A stretch of 64,000 nucleotides of DNA from positions 2,976,001 to 3,040,000 of the forward strand of contig LT549889.1 of the NCBI GenBank assembly GCA_900078775.1. The letters are read 5' to 3'. Below are positions 1 to 8,287 of the stretch, piece by piece (position 1 is the first letter of the stretch; every line of letters starts with the position of its first letter). The notes under the pieces are model-generated. The model searched no databases. It was not told where the DNA came from and saw nothing but the letters and a program-made list of their open reading frames with translations. The DNA is from Mycolicibacterium aurum. GTDB taxonomy: Bacteria; Actinomycetota; Actinomycetes; Mycobacteriales; Mycobacteriaceae. The translations under genes and the position numbers were made by a program.

Positions 1-662
1 TGGGTGCCTTCCAGAATCTTCAGCAGGGCCTGCTGCACGCCCTCACCGGAGACGTCGCGGGTGATCGACGGGTTCTCGCTCTTGCGGGCGATCTTGTCGA
101 CCTCGTCGATGTAGATGATGCCGGTCTCGGCGCGCTTCACGTCGTAGTCGGCGGCCTGGATCAGCTTGAGCAGGATGTTCTCGACATCCTCGCCGACGTA
201 GCCGGCCTCGGTGAGCGCGGTGGCGTCGGCGATGGCGAACGGGACGTTGAGCATCTTGGCCAGCGTCTGCGCCAGGTAGGTCTTGCCGCAGCCGGTCGGG
301 CCGAGCATCAGGATGTTGGACTTCGCCAGCTCGACCGGCTCCGCCCGCGAGTCCCGGCTCTTCTCCTGGGCCTGGATGCGCTTGTAGTGGTTGTAGACCG
401 CGACCGCGAGCGTCTTCTTGGCCGTGTCCTGCCCGATCACGTAGCCCTCTAGGAACTCCCGGATCTCGGCGGGCTTGGGGAGCTCGTCCAGCTTGACGTC
501 GTCGGCGTCAGCCAGCTCCTCTTCGATGATCTCGTTGCACAGATCAATGCACTCGTCGCAGATGTAGACCCCCGGTCCCGCGATGAGCTTCTTGACTTGC
601 TTCTGGCTCTTTCCACAGAACGAGCACTTCAGCAGGTCACCGCCGTCTCCGATGCGCGCCAT
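1..662 (-). CDS. clpX: ATP-dependent Clp protease ATP-binding subunit ClpX (5' part)
   Basis: AAA+ unfoldase that feeds substrates into the ClpP1P2 peptidase. The gene runs off the left edge, so only about the first 220 residues are here. The start is the ATG whose complement is at 660-662, giving MARIGDGG. A zinc-binding domain is visible with Cys13, Cys16, Cys35 and Cys38 (CSFC and CDEC pairs). Further on come the Walker A GPTGCGKT, the pore-proximal [10 protein letters not shown] segment and the Walker [12 protein letters not shown]. The family is about 425 aa. Its partners clpP1 and clpP2 lie 4 kb away on the same strand, but accessory genes separate them, so clpX probably has its own promoter. 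Confidence 0.97.
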   Translation of the reverse strand, partial: MARIGDGGDLLKCSFCGKSQKQVKKLIAGPGVYICDECIDLCNEIIEEELADADDVKLDELPKPAEIREFLEGYVIGQDTAKKTLAVAVYNHYKRIQAQEKSRDSRAEPVELAKSNILMLGPTGCGKTYLAQTLAKMLNVPFAIADATALTEAGYVGEDVENILLKLIQAADYDVKRAETGIIYIDEVDKIARKSENPSITRDVSGEGVQQALLKILEGT

Positions 663-1037
663 GTGGGGGGGTCCTACTTCCTGTTCGAGTCACTCTTTGG
701 GGGATGCCCCGGGTGTAAACCCGACGCTACCCGTTCGCTCCGTCACGGTGCGACCGAAGGGCCGAATCGCGTCGGTGGTATTTGTTCGCGTGCAGGAGAA
801 CATATCTCTCCTCGAGGCCGACCACCCGGCGGCACGCGGACCGTGTCCCTGGCGTGTCGCCGTCGTGACGGGATTGCGGTCTGCACCACCTGGCGAACGG
901 TGCGTTCACCGAATCCAACAGTACCGCGCCCTCGGAGTCGGTGACGGCGATGTTTTTCCAGGTGGGTTGAGCCGACCGCGAAAAAGTGAGGCAGCTGCCC
1001 CATGTGCGCGCCGGCGCCGGCGAGCAGCGTGACAGAT
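663..1037. other. Intergenic region upstream of clpX and of the 1038 gene
   Basis: This 375-base gap divides the divergent clpX (-) and the unknown gene at 1038 (+). Apart from the palindromic element at 987-1007, described separately, I see no RNA gene and no convincing ORF. The reading frames that cross it have no family resemblance. It must hold the clpX promoter, but I could not pick one out with confidence. Confidence 0.6.
987..1007 (+). promoter_or_regulatory. Palindromic element, copy 1
   Basis: A palindrome built on GGCAGCTGCC and followed directly by CCATGTGC. It ends 30 bases before the ATG at 1038. A second copy at 3365-3385 matches at 18 of 21 positions and ends 29 bases before the next transcription unit's ATG. 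The shared form can be written TGRGGCARCYGCCCC then ATGTGC. Conserved spacing to two start codons suggests an operator or promoter element. The LuxR-type regulator encoded between the copies is the obvious candidate binder, which is inference. Confidence 0.55.
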
Positions 1038-1787
1038 ATGACACACACACCTCTGGAGGCCGCCACGGCGGTACTCGACCACCCGGTCCTCCCGCACGGC
1101 GACGACGAACGCTTCGTCGGCTTCGGCGTGATGGGTTTCCCGTTTGCCAGTGGCCACTACCTGGCCCTGCGTCATTTCCCCGCGACGACCTTCTCGCCGG
1201 GCTACCGGTCGGTGTGGCACCGCGGCCCGGACGGCGTCTGGACCTTCTACGCCACCACCCCCGGACAACAGAGTTGCGCCCGCTACTTCAGCGCCGCGAC
1301 GCCGCGGGACGCGGTCCAGTGCGGCATCGACGTCGCCTGGGTGGACCCGTGGACGTTGTTCGTCTCCATCGACGGTCTGCTGGAGTGGACCGTCGACATC
1401 CGGGCCGGCGCGATGACGCGGGTGGTCAGCGCGCTCGGCCGGGCCCTGCCCGAACGGGTCTGGACCGACAGGACCGCGCTGCGGCTGATCAGCCGCAGCG
1501 CCGGCGCCATGCTGCGGGCCGGCACCATTCAACTGGCCGGAACCGCACCGAACGGACAGCACTTCATGATCGCCCCGCGCCAGGTGTGGCTGGCCGATGG
1601 CCGGGCCACCCTGCGCGGCGTCGATCTGGGGGCGCCCGGACCGCTGGGCGAACAGGCCGAGCTCGGCGACTTCCGGCCGCCGCAACGCGGCATCTTCGTG
1701 GTCGGCTCGGGTCACTTCGACGTCTACGACCCGGCTCGCCACCAGGCCGCCGAACGCACCCGGTCACTGCCCGGCGCCGGGGCATAA
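1038..1787 (+). CDS. Conserved mycobacterial protein of unknown function
   Basis: 249 aa if read from ATG 1038 (MTHTPLEAA). An earlier in-frame ATG at 1002 falls within the conserved palindromic element, so it is less likely. The protein is soluble-looking, rich in Trp and aromatic residues, with no signal peptide, membrane segment or recognisable catalytic motif. I do not recognise the family. It ends 7 bases before the tandem HD-GYP/LuxR regulator and is almost certainly co-transcribed with it, which suggests a role in the same sensory or stress response. Confidence 0.75.
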   Translation: MTHTPLEAATAVLDHPVLPHGDDERFVGFGVMGFPFASGHYLALRHFPATTFSPGYRSVWHRGPDGVWTFYATTPGQQSCARYFSAATPRDAVQCGIDVAWVDPWTLFVSIDGLLEWTVDIRAGAMTRVVSALGRALPERVWTDRTALRLISRSAGAMLRAGTIQLAGTAPNGQHFMIAPRQVWLADGRATLRGVDLGAPGPLGEQAELGDFRPPQRGIFVVGSGHFDVYDPARHQAAERTRSLPGAGA

Positions 1788-1794
1788 TCAGCCG

Positions 1795-3351
1795 ATGGGC
1801 CCCACGCCGGCCGCTCCCCCGACCCGCGCCGAAGTACTTGCGGCGCTGTCGGTGGCCGTCGACCTGGGCCTGGGCCAGCCCGGTGAGCACATGCTGCGGT
1901 CCGCGCTGATCGCCACCAGGCTGGCCGGCCGGCTCGGCCTGACCGGGCCGCAGCGCGACGCCGTCTACTACACGACGCTGATCATGTGGATCGGCTGTCA
2001 CGCCGATTCCCACGAATACGCGCGCTGGTTCGGTGACGACATCGCCGTCCGCCACGACACCTACCTGTCCGAGGCGACCGGGCTACCGTTCCTGCGGTTC
2101 CTGGTCAGCAACATCGCCCGGGGTGAACCGCTGGGCCGCCGGCTCAGCGTGCTGGCCACCCTGATGGTCGACGCCCGCGGGCAACTGTCCCGGATGATCC
2201 ACTCGCACTGCACCTCCGCGGCGCTGCTGGCCGACCGGATGGGGCTGGGCCCGGAGGTGCAGGCGGCGTTGGCGTTCACCTTCGAACGCTATGACGGCGG
2301 CGGAATGCCCACCGGGGCGCGCGGCGAGGCGATCCCGATCCAGATGCGGATAGCCCAGCTCGCCGATCTGGTGGAGGTGCACCACCGCACCCGCGGGGTG
2401 ACCGGCGCGGTGGCGCTGGCCTCCTCCCGCCGGGGCGGGCAGTTCGATCCGCGGATCGTCGACGTGTTCCTACGCGATGCGGACGCGATCCTGGCCGGGC
2501 CCGCGGCCGGAGACGTCTGGGCGGCCGCGCTGCACGAGGCACCCGATCGCCGCGTCCCGCTCGACGATCAGGGTCTGGACGCGCTGCTGGTCGCGCTCGG
2601 CGACTTCGTGGATCTCAAATGCCCTTTCACCCTTGGCCATTCACGCGCGGTGGCCCGACTGGCCGGGGACGCCGCCGCCGTGGCGGGTTTGGACGCCGAC
2701 ACCGTGGCGCTGATCCGGCGGGCCGGCCATGTGCACGACCTCGGCAGGATCGGGGTGTCCAACCAGATCTGGTCCAAGCCGGGGCCGTTGACGGCCGGTG
2801 AATTCGAGCGGGTGCGGCTGCACCCCTACCTGACGGTGCGCATCCTCAGTCAGGTTCCCGGGCTGCGGCCGGTCGCCCAGCTGGCCGGTAACCATCACGA
2901 ATGCCTGGACGGTTCCGGGTATCCGCGCGGCCTGCCCGACTCGGCCCTGAGTCTTCCGGACCGCATCCTGGCCGCCGCGGTCAGCTACCAATCCGCTTGT
3001 GAGCCAAGGCCGTACCGGCCGGCACAGTCACCGGAGGCGGCGATGCGCCGGCTGCGTGAGCGGGTGGCCGCCGGTGAACTCGATTCCGCCGCGGTGCAGG
3101 CGGTGCTGCAGGCTGCCGGGCATCGGACCCGGCGCGCCGGCGTCCGGCCCGACGGGCTGACGCCCCGGGAGGTGGACGTGCTGCGGATGGTGGCCCGCGG
3201 GATGTCGAACAAGGAGATCGCCGAGACCCTGGTGATCAGCGCGAAGACGGCCCGCAATCATGTCGAGCGCACCTACGCGAAGATCGGCGCCTGCAACCGG
3301 ATCGGGGCGAGCATGTACGCGCTGCGGCACGGGCTGGTCGACTCGATCTGA
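1795..3351 (+). CDS. Tandem HD-GYP domain protein with C-terminal LuxR-type HTH
   Basis: 518 aa from ATG 1795. Residues about 30-230 resemble an HD-GYP domain that has lost its metal ligands: CHAD stands where HD should be, and FERYDGGGMP where HHE..DGSGYP is usual. Residues about 275-440 form an intact HD-GYP domain with H314-D315 (HDLGRIG), H343, H367-H368-E and GSGYP at 373-377. Residues about 455-515 are a LuxR/FixJ-type helix-turn-helix (LTPREVDVL, SNKEIAETL, TARNHVERTYAKIG). Intact HD-GYP domains hydrolyse cyclic dinucleotides such as c-di-GMP. A direct fusion to a DNA-binding domain suggests a one-component nucleotide-responsive regulator, which is inference. The predicted site may be the palindrome repeated on either side of the gene. 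Confidence 0.85.
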   Translation: MGPTPAAPPTRAEVLAALSVAVDLGLGQPGEHMLRSALIATRLAGRLGLTGPQRDAVYYTTLIMWIGCHADSHEYARWFGDDIAVRHDTYLSEATGLPFLRFLVSNIARGEPLGRRLSVLATLMVDARGQLSRMIHSHCTSAALLADRMGLGPEVQAALAFTFERYDGGGMPTGARGEAIPIQMRIAQLADLVEVHHRTRGVTGAVALASSRRGGQFDPRIVDVFLRDADAILAGPAAGDVWAAALHEAPDRRVPLDDQGLDALLVALGDFVDLKCPFTLGHSRAVARLAGDAAAVAGLDADTVALIRRAGHVHDLGRIGVSNQIWSKPGPLTAGEFERVRLHPYLTVRILSQVPGLRPVAQLAGNHHECLDGSGYPRGLPDSALSLPDRILAAAVSYQSACEPRPYRPAQSPEAAMRRLRERVAAGELDSAAVQAVLQAAGHRTRRAGVRPDGLTPREVDVLRMVARGMSNKEIAETLVISAKTARNHVERTYAKIGACNRIGASMYALRHGLVDSI

Positions 3352-3364
3352 CCGCCCGATCGAT

Positions 3365-3385
3365 TGGGGCAACCGCCCCATGTGC
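3365..3385 (+). promoter_or_regulatory. Palindromic element, copy 2
   Basis: A perfect inverted repeat TGGGGC-AACC-GCCCCA followed by TGTGC, lying 13 bases after the regulator's stop codon and 29 bases before the DsrE gene's ATG at 3415. It matches the element at 987-1007 at 18 of 21 positions and at the same distance from a start codon. It could equally act as a weak hairpin behind the regulator gene, but its similarity to copy 1, which is not behind any gene, favours a binding site. Confidence 0.55.
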
Positions 3386-3414
3386 CCGGGAGTTCGGGTG
3401 TAGACGATCAGAGT

Positions 3415-3786
3415 ATGACGAATTCGAACAACAAGGCAGCGATCAGTCTGACAACCGGCCTGGAGGACGCCGAGCGCGTCACGGTGGCGTTCCTGATGGC
3501 CGTCGGGGCCGCCGAATCTGGTCGCCCGACGATGATGTTCCTCACCAAAGAGGCAGTGCGCCTGGCGGTTCCGGGCGTGGCGGTGGGTATCGCCTGCGAG
3601 GGCTGTCCGCCGCTGCCCAGCCTGCTGGAGCGTTATGAGAAGGCCGGTGGACAGTATCTGGTCTGCCCGATCTGCATCGACTCGAAGAAGCTGGATGCCG
3701 GCGGCTTCGTCTCCAACGCGCAGGCCGGCGGCACGGTGCAGCTGTGGGAGTGGATCGGCGACGGCGCCACCACTTTCAGCTTCTAG
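3415..3786 (+). CDS. DsrE family protein
   Basis: 123 aa from ATG 3415 (MTNSNNKAAIS). The body has the DsrE/DsrF-like alpha/beta pattern: an N-terminal strand with an early VTVAFLMAVGAAESG loop, MMFLTKEAVRLAV, then CEGCPPLPSLLERYEKAGGQ and a conserved Cys pair in LVCPIC. Members of this family act in sulfur relay or as small redox proteins, and several actinobacterial ones lack any sulfur pathway context. The four cysteines (CEGC and CPIC) are suitable for redox or sulfur chemistry. It follows the HD-GYP/LuxR gene by 63 bases and has its own copy of the palindrome. Confidence 0.8.
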   Translation: MTNSNNKAAISLTTGLEDAERVTVAFLMAVGAAESGRPTMMFLTKEAVRLAVPGVAVGIACEGCPPLPSLLERYEKAGGQYLVCPICIDSKKLDAGGFVSNAQAGGTVQLWEWIGDGATTFSF

Positions 3787-3792
3787 CGGCTC

Positions 3793-4068
3793 CTAGCGCG
3801 GGCCCAGCGGGCCGGGCCCTACCGGGCCGGGACCGACCGGTCCGGGACCCACGGGGCCGACGACCCCGCCCACCCCGACAGGGCCGGCCGGGCCGACGAT
3901 GGGGTTCACCCCGATCGGTAGGCACTGCGCCAAAGCGGGATTCCAATATTCCCCGTACGGGCACACCGGTTCTTCGGCCAGGCCGATCGCGGGTGATATC
4001 GCTTGGGCGAACAGAGCGGCAGAACACATGAGCGCGCCGACCATCGCGCGTCGTGCGTTGATCGTCAT
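3793..4068 (-). CDS. Small secreted Gly/Pro-rich protein
   Basis: 91 aa. The N-terminus is a classical signal peptide (MTINARRAMVGALMCSAALF, then AQAISPAIGLA), with likely cleavage near residue 31. The mature part starts EEPVCPYGEYWNPALAQC, a short two-Cys head typical of small exported mycobacterial proteins. It ends in a low-complexity run of VGPGP-type repeats. No function can be assigned. It converges on the DsrE gene, with 6 bases between the two stop codons. Confidence 0.75.
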   Translation of the reverse strand: MTINARRAMVGALMCSAALFAQAISPAIGLAEEPVCPYGEYWNPALAQCLPIGVNPIVGPAGPVGVGGVVGPVGPGPVGPGPVGPGPLGPR

Positions 4069-4225
4069 CTATGCCTCCCTCGAAGATTCCCGACGGATCA
4101 AGCGTGGCACGCCTACGGTTCCCCCGAGGAATTTTTGACGTAAACGGCAATTATGGAGGGGCGATGGTTGGTTCGAGGCGAAGTCCACGTCGGGCGACGC
4201 CCCGTCCTCGGAAGAGTCCGGAAGG

Positions 4226-4264
4226 CACTCGGCCCCGACTCGCGATGCGAGCCGGGGCCGAGTG
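4226..4264 (-). terminator. Strong hairpin downstream of clpP2
   Basis: A 12-base-pair perfect stem (CACTCGGCCCCG pairing with CGGGGCCGAGTG) with a short loop that can itself pair. It lies 15 bases beyond the clpP2 stop codon. There is no following U-tract on the minus strand, so it would be an intrinsic terminator of the tract-less kind proposed in mycobacteria. Confidence 0.65.
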
Positions 4265-4278
4265 TGTTGTCTTGTCGC

Positions 4279-4938
4279 TCAGGCGTTCTGCGCCGAAAGC
4301 TTCCGGTAGGACAGGACCGTGTCGATGATCCCGTACTCCTTGGCCTCCTCGGCGGTGAGGATCTTGTCGCGGTCGGTGTCCTTGCGGATGACCGCGGGAT
4401 CCTTGCCGGTGTGGCGAGCCAGCGTGGTGTCCATCAGGCTGCGCATCCGCTCGATCTCGGCGGCCTGGATCTCCAGGTCCGAGACCTGACCCTGGATGGC
4501 GCCACCCACGGCGGGCTGATGGATCAGCACGCGCGCGTTCGGCAGGGCCAGGCGCTTGCCCGGGGTACCGGCGGCCAGCAGCACCGCGGCCGCCGACGCG
4601 GCCTGCCCGAGGCAGACCGTCTGGATGTCGGCCCGCACGTACTGCATGGTGTCGTAGATCGCCATCAGCGAGGTGAACGAACCACCCGGCGAGTTGATGT
4701 ACATGGTGATGTCGCGGTCGGGATCCAGCGACTCCAGGACCAGCAGCTGCGCCATGATGTCGTTGGCCGAGGCATCGTCAACCTGGACACCGAGGAAGAT
4801 GATGCGTTCCTCGAACAGCTTGTTGTACGGGTTGGACTCCTTGACACCGAAGCTGGAGTGCTCGATGAAGGACGGCAGGATGTAGCGCGATTGCATCGGA
4901 TTCACCGTTCCGCCGTGCGGTTGAAAGTCGCGGTTCAT
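4279..4938 (-). CDS. clpP2: ATP-dependent Clp protease proteolytic subunit ClpP2
   Basis: 219 aa serine peptidase subunit. In mycobacteria ClpP2 forms a mixed tetradecamer with ClpP1, and ClpX or ClpC1 docks on it. The sequence is very close to the M. tuberculosis protein as I recall it ([23 protein letters not shown] N-terminus). Catalytic Ser lies in [11 protein letters not shown], His in VLIHQPA, and Asp in KDTDRDKI. The ATG overlaps the clpP1 stop codon as ATGA, so translation is coupled and the two subunits are made together. Confidence 0.97.
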   Translation of the reverse strand: MNRDFQPHGGTVNPMQSRYILPSFIEHSSFGVKESNPYNKLFEERIIFLGVQVDDASANDIMAQLLVLESLDPDRDITMYINSPGGSFTSLMAIYDTMQYVRADIQTVCLGQAASAAAVLLAAGTPGKRLALPNARVLIHQPAVGGAIQGQVSDLEIQAAEIERMRSLMDTTLARHTGKDPAVIRKDTDRDKILTAEEAKEYGIIDTVLSYRKLSAQNA

Positions 4939-5543
4939 TTGATTCCTGCTCCTGGTCCTTCGCCGTTGACGCTGACACTGGTGATGATGTGGTCGACGAA
5001 GCCGTACTCCAGCGCCTCAGAGGAGGTGAACCAACGGTCACGGTCGGCGTCGGCCTCCACGCGCTCCAGGGTCTGACCGGTGAACTGGGCGTTGAGCCGG
5101 TTCATCTCCTTCTTGGTCAGCGCGAACTGCTCCGCCTGGATGGCGATGTCGGCGGCGCTACCACCGATGCCCGCCGACGGCTGGTGCATCATGATCCGGG
5201 CGTGCGGCAGGGCGTAACGCTTGCCCTTGGTGCCGGCCGCCAGCAGGAACTGCCCCATCGAGGCCGCCAGGCCCATCGCGTAGGTGGCCACATCGCACGG
5301 CGCCAACACCATGGTGTCGTAGATGGCCATACCCGCGGTCACCGATCCACCCGGCGAGTTGATGTACAGGTGGATGTCCTTGGTGGGGTCCTCGGCCGCG
5401 AGCAGCAGAATCTGCGCGCACAGCCGGTTGGCAATGTCGTCATCGACCTGGGTGCCCAGGAAGATGATGCGCTCGGCGAGCAACCGCTCATACACCGAGT
5501 CGATGAGGTTGAGCCCCGACGCGCCCGATCGCATCTCAGTCAC
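4935..5543 (-). CDS. clpP1: ATP-dependent Clp protease proteolytic subunit ClpP1
   Basis: 202 aa partner of ClpP2. Catalytic residues are Ser in [11 protein letters not shown], His in RIMMHQP and Asp in EADADRDRW, and [18 protein letters not shown] is the family signature. The active enzyme in mycobacteria is the ClpP1P2 hetero-tetradecamer. It is the first gene of the clpP1-clpP2 pair. A site matching the ClgR activator core lies 84 bases upstream (5627-5637), in line with known ClgR control of clpP1P2. Confidence 0.97.
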   Translation of the reverse strand: MTEMRSGASGLNLIDSVYERLLAERIIFLGTQVDDDIANRLCAQILLLAAEDPTKDIHLYINSPGGSVTAGMAIYDTMVLAPCDVATYAMGLAASMGQFLLAAGTKGKRYALPHARIMMHQPSAGIGGSAADIAIQAEQFALTKKEMNRLNAQFTGQTLERVEADADRDRWFTSSEALEYGFVDHIITSVSVNGEGPGAGIK

Positions 5544-5626
5544 GACTGAATACCTGCTTTCTCGTCTACGTACACACGAACACTAACCAACCGGCGCGAT
5601 CGTGCACTCCCTGAAACGCGCGCTTT

Positions 5627-5637
5627 CGCTCACAGCG
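5627..5637 (-). promoter_or_regulatory. Putative ClgR-binding site upstream of clpP1
   Basis: CGCTCACAGCG fits the core CGCYNANRGCG that I recall for ClgR in Corynebacterium. The outer flanking positions fit less well. It is 84 bases upstream of the clpP1 ATG on the correct side. ClgR is an established activator of clpP1P2 in mycobacteria. Confidence 0.5.
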
Positions 5638-5651
5638 TCACGCGCGCCGCG

Positions 5652-7040
5652 TCACTCTTCCTCGGAGTCGGCCTTCTCGTCTGCGGCTTCGCCCTCGGCC
5701 TCGGCGGCCTCGGCGCCACCGGCGGGACCGAAGAACTCAGCCGTGTCGATGACATTGCCGTCGGTGTCGGTGACGGTCGCACCGTGCACCACCGCGGCGA
5801 TGGTCAGGCCGCGACGCACGTCGGCGAACATGGCCGGCAGCTGGTTGTTCTGCTGCAGCACCTGCAGCAGCTGCTGCGGCTCGATGCCGTACTGGCGCGA
5901 CATCAGCACCAGACGCTCGGTCAGGTCACCCTGGCCGACCTGGATGTCCAGCTTGTCGGCGATGGCGTCCATCAGCAGCTGGGTCTTGACGGCCTTCTCG
6001 GCGTTGCTCTGGTTGTCCGCGTCGAACTCCTCGCGGCTGCTGCCCTGCTCGGTCAGCGACTCGTTGAACTTCTCCTCGTCGTGGTCGAGGCCGTGGATCG
6101 CGTTGTGCAGGGTGTCGTCGACCTGGGCCTTGACGATCGCCTCGGGCAGCGGCACCTCGACGTCGGCGAGCAGCACCTCGAGCGCCTTGTCGCGGATCTG
6201 CTCGGCCTGCTGGATGCGCTTCACCCGGCTGACCTGCTCGACGAGGCTTTCCTTCAGCTCGGCGATGGTGTCGAATTCGCTGGCCAGCTGCGCGAACTCA
6301 TCGTCGGCCTCGGGCAGCTCGCGCTCCTTGACGGAGTTGACCTTGACGGTGACCTCGGCTTCCTTGCCCGCGTACGGGCCGGCGGCCAGGGTGGTGGTGA
6401 AGGTCTTGCTCTCCTCGACCTTCAGCCCGATGATCGCCTCATCCAGGCCCTCGATGAGCTGGCCGGAGCCGATCTCGTGGGACAGGCCCTCGGTGGCGGC
6501 CTCGGGAACTTCCTCGCCGTCCACGGTGGCCGACAGGTCTATGGACACGAAGTCACCCTCGGCGGCCGGGCGGTCGACACCGGTCAGGGTGCCGAAGCGG
6601 GCGCGCAGGTTCTGCAGCTCGGTGTCGACCTCGTCGTCGCCGACCTGGATCGGGTCGACGGTGATGTTCAGCGCGCTCAGGTCGGGCAGGTCGATCTCCG
6701 GGCGGATGTCCACCTCGGCGGTGAAGACCAGCTCCTCGCCGTCCTCCAGCTTGGTGATGTCGATCTCGGGCTGGCCGAGGGGCTGCAGCTCGGCGGAGGT
6801 GACGGCCTCGCTGTAGCGGCTGGGCAGCGCGTCGTTGACGACCTGCTCCAGCACGGCGCCGCGGCCGACGCGGGCTTCGAGCAGCTTGCGCGGGGCCTTG
6901 CCGGGGCGGAAGCCGGGCAGCCGGACCTGCTGGGCCAGCTGCTTGAACGCGCGTTCGAAGTCCGGCTCCAACTCGGTGAAGGGCACCTCCACGTTGATCC
7001 GAACCCGGGTCGGGCTCAACTTCTCGACGGTGCTCTTCAC
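5652..7040 (-). CDS. tig: Trigger factor
   Basis: 462 aa ribosome-associated chaperone and peptidyl-prolyl isomerase that binds nascent chains at the tunnel exit. The start is GTG with complement at 7038-7040 ([18 protein letters not shown] follows). Longer upstream readings would run through the tRNA-Pro gene. The ribosome-binding [17 protein letters not shown] signature is near residues 43-60. The PPIase domain ([25 protein letters not shown]) is in the middle, and an acidic tail of about 30 residues follows FFGPAGG. It lies immediately downstream of tRNA-Pro on the same strand. Confidence 0.97.
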   Translation of the reverse strand: MKSTVEKLSPTRVRINVEVPFTELEPDFERAFKQLAQQVRLPGFRPGKAPRKLLEARVGRGAVLEQVVNDALPSRYSEAVTSAELQPLGQPEIDITKLEDGEELVFTAEVDIRPEIDLPDLSALNITVDPIQVGDDEVDTELQNLRARFGTLTGVDRPAAEGDFVSIDLSATVDGEEVPEAATEGLSHEIGSGQLIEGLDEAIIGLKVEESKTFTTTLAAGPYAGKEAEVTVKVNSVKERELPEADDEFAQLASEFDTIAELKESLVEQVSRVKRIQQAEQIRDKALEVLLADVEVPLPEAIVKAQVDDTLHNAIHGLDHDEEKFNESLTEQGSSREEFDADNQSNAEKAVKTQLLMDAIADKLDIQVGQGDLTERLVLMSRQYGIEPQQLLQVLQQNNQLPAMFADVRRGLTIAAVVHGATVTDTDGNVIDTAEFFGPAGGAEAAEAEGEAADEKADSEEE

Positions 7041-7081
7041 TGCGTTACTCCTTGTATGTCTGTTTGAGTGTGCTCGTGCGG

Positions 7082-7155
7082 TCGGGGTGACAGGATTTGA
7101 ACCTGCGGCCTTCCGCTCCCAAAGCGGATGCGCTACCAAGCTGCGCTACACCCCG
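7082..7155 (-). tRNA. tRNA-Pro (anticodon TGG)
   Basis: 74 nt cloverleaf on the minus strand. Acceptor arms CGGGGTG and CACCCCG pair. The anticodon stem TCCGC/GCGGA encloses loop TTTGGGA, giving anticodon TGG. The T-loop reads GGTTCAAATCC. The 3' CCA is not encoded. It is followed 41 bases later by tig. Confidence 0.95.
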
Positions 7156-7283
7156 TGCCAGTACCGTGCCTGCCGGTCGGCACGCACGTACGCCGACCAC
7201 GCGAGATACTACGGGCATGTGTCGTGGGGCAATCAATTGGATTTGATTGCGCCGCGGCCGGTACAGTCTCCGATGCACCGCAT

Positions 7284-7354
7284 GCGGGCGTAGCTCAATG
7301 GTAGAGCCCTAGTCTTCCAAACTAGCTACGCGGGTTCGATTCCCGTCGCCCGCT
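7284..7354 (+). tRNA. tRNA-Gly (anticodon TCC)
   Basis: 71 nt. Acceptor GCGGGCG pairs with CGCCCGC. Anticodon stem CTAGT/ACTAG encloses CTTCCAA, giving anticodon TCC. The T-loop is GGTTCGATTCC. The 3' CCA is not encoded. A Rho-independent terminator begins 9 bases downstream. Confidence 0.96.
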
Positions 7355-7363
7355 CAGATGCAG

Positions 7364-7402
7364 AACGGCCCTACCGGCGGAAACGCTGGTAGGGCCGTTT
7401 TT
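7364..7402 (+). terminator. Rho-independent terminator of tRNA-Gly
   Basis: Stem AACGGCCCTACCGGCG and CGCTGGTAGGGCCGTT, a near-perfect pairing around a GAAA loop, followed by TTTTTC. It is the clearest intrinsic terminator in the window, placed just after the tRNA-Gly gene. Confidence 0.9.
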
Positions 7403-7480
7403 CTCGCCGCCCCACGGGCCGGCCCGTTCGCTGTGTTCACGCTCAGGAACACCCGACTTGCTGTGGGTACGCTGGACGCC

Positions 7481-8287
7481 ATGAACGGCGTGCTGCTCCT
7501 CCTCATCATCCTGGTCATCGGCGCCATCGCGTTCGTCGTGTTCAACTCGTCGCAGGCCAACGGCCGACGGGCCGCCGAGTCGCTGGCCGACGCCCAGGCC
7601 GATGCCCGCCGCATCATCGAACGCCTGGGTGGTCAGGTCCTGAACCTGACCGGCTCCGACGATGCGTCCAAGCAGGCCATGGCCGACGCCTCCGAGCGCT
7701 ACACCGCGGCGTCCTCGCAGATCGACCAGGCCACGACTGTGAAGCAGGCCGCCCTGGCCAAGGAGAGCGCCATCGAGGGGCTCTACTACGTACGCGCCGC
7801 CCGTGTCGCGATGGGCATGGATCCCGGACCGGAACTGGAAGCGCTGGCCGGCCAGCGCTCCGCCGGTGCGGTCACCGAGGACCGCCGGGTCGAGTTCGAG
7901 GGCCGCCAGATCGAGGCCTCCCCGACCCCGTCGGAACGCACCCCGAACTACTACCCGGGTGGCCGCGTCGCCGGCCGCCCGGTCCCGGCCGGCTGGTACT
8001 CCGAGCCGTGGTGGAAGCCGGCACTGGTGGCCGGCGCCTGGGGCCTGGGTTCGGCTCTGCTGTTTTCCACCATGTTCAGCGGGATGGCCGGTGTCGGCTA
8101 TGACGCGCAAGCCTTCGAGAACGGTTACGGCGACGGGTTCCAGGACGGCTTGGACCAGGGCCAGATCGGCGACGGCGGCGGCGATTTCGGTGGCGACGGC
8201 GGCGACTGGAGTGGTGACGGCGGCTGGGGCGGCGGCGACTTCGGTGGCGGTGACTTCGGTGGCGACTTCGGTGGGTTCGATTTCTAG
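7481..8287 (+). CDS. DUF1542-type membrane protein with Gly/Asp-rich tail
   Basis: 268 aa from ATG 7481; a longer reading would start inside the tRNA terminator. Residues 1-25 are a hydrophobic anchor (MNGVLLLLIILVIGAIAFVV). Residues about 28-100 are an Ala-rich helical segment (AAESLADAQADARRIIERL) likely to form a coiled coil. A second membrane segment (ALVAGAWGLGSALLFSTMF) lies near residues 185-205. The final 50 residues are Gly/Asp/Phe repeats such as GGDFGGGDFGGDFGGFDF. This matches a conserved mycobacterial family annotated as DUF1542, of unknown role. Its stop overlaps the stop of the antiporter gene on the other strand. Confidence 0.85.
   Translation: MNGVLLLLIILVIGAIAFVVFNSSQANGRRAAESLADAQADARRIIERLGGQVLNLTGSDDASKQAMADASERYTAASSQIDQATTVKQAALAKESAIEGLYYVRAARVAMGMDPGPELEALAGQRSAGAVTEDRRVEFEGRQIEASPTPSERTPNYYPGGRVAGRPVPAGWYSEPWWKPALVAGAWGLGSALLFSTMFSGMAGVGYDAQAFENGYGDGFQDGLDQGQIGDGGGDFGGDGGDWSGDGGWGGGDFGGGDFGGDFGGFDF

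Noticed and set aside
906..1742. 278-codon minus-strand frame over the 1038 gene
   Set aside because: Arg/Gly-rich composition and no family features; the plus strand gene has balanced protein composition and operon spacing.
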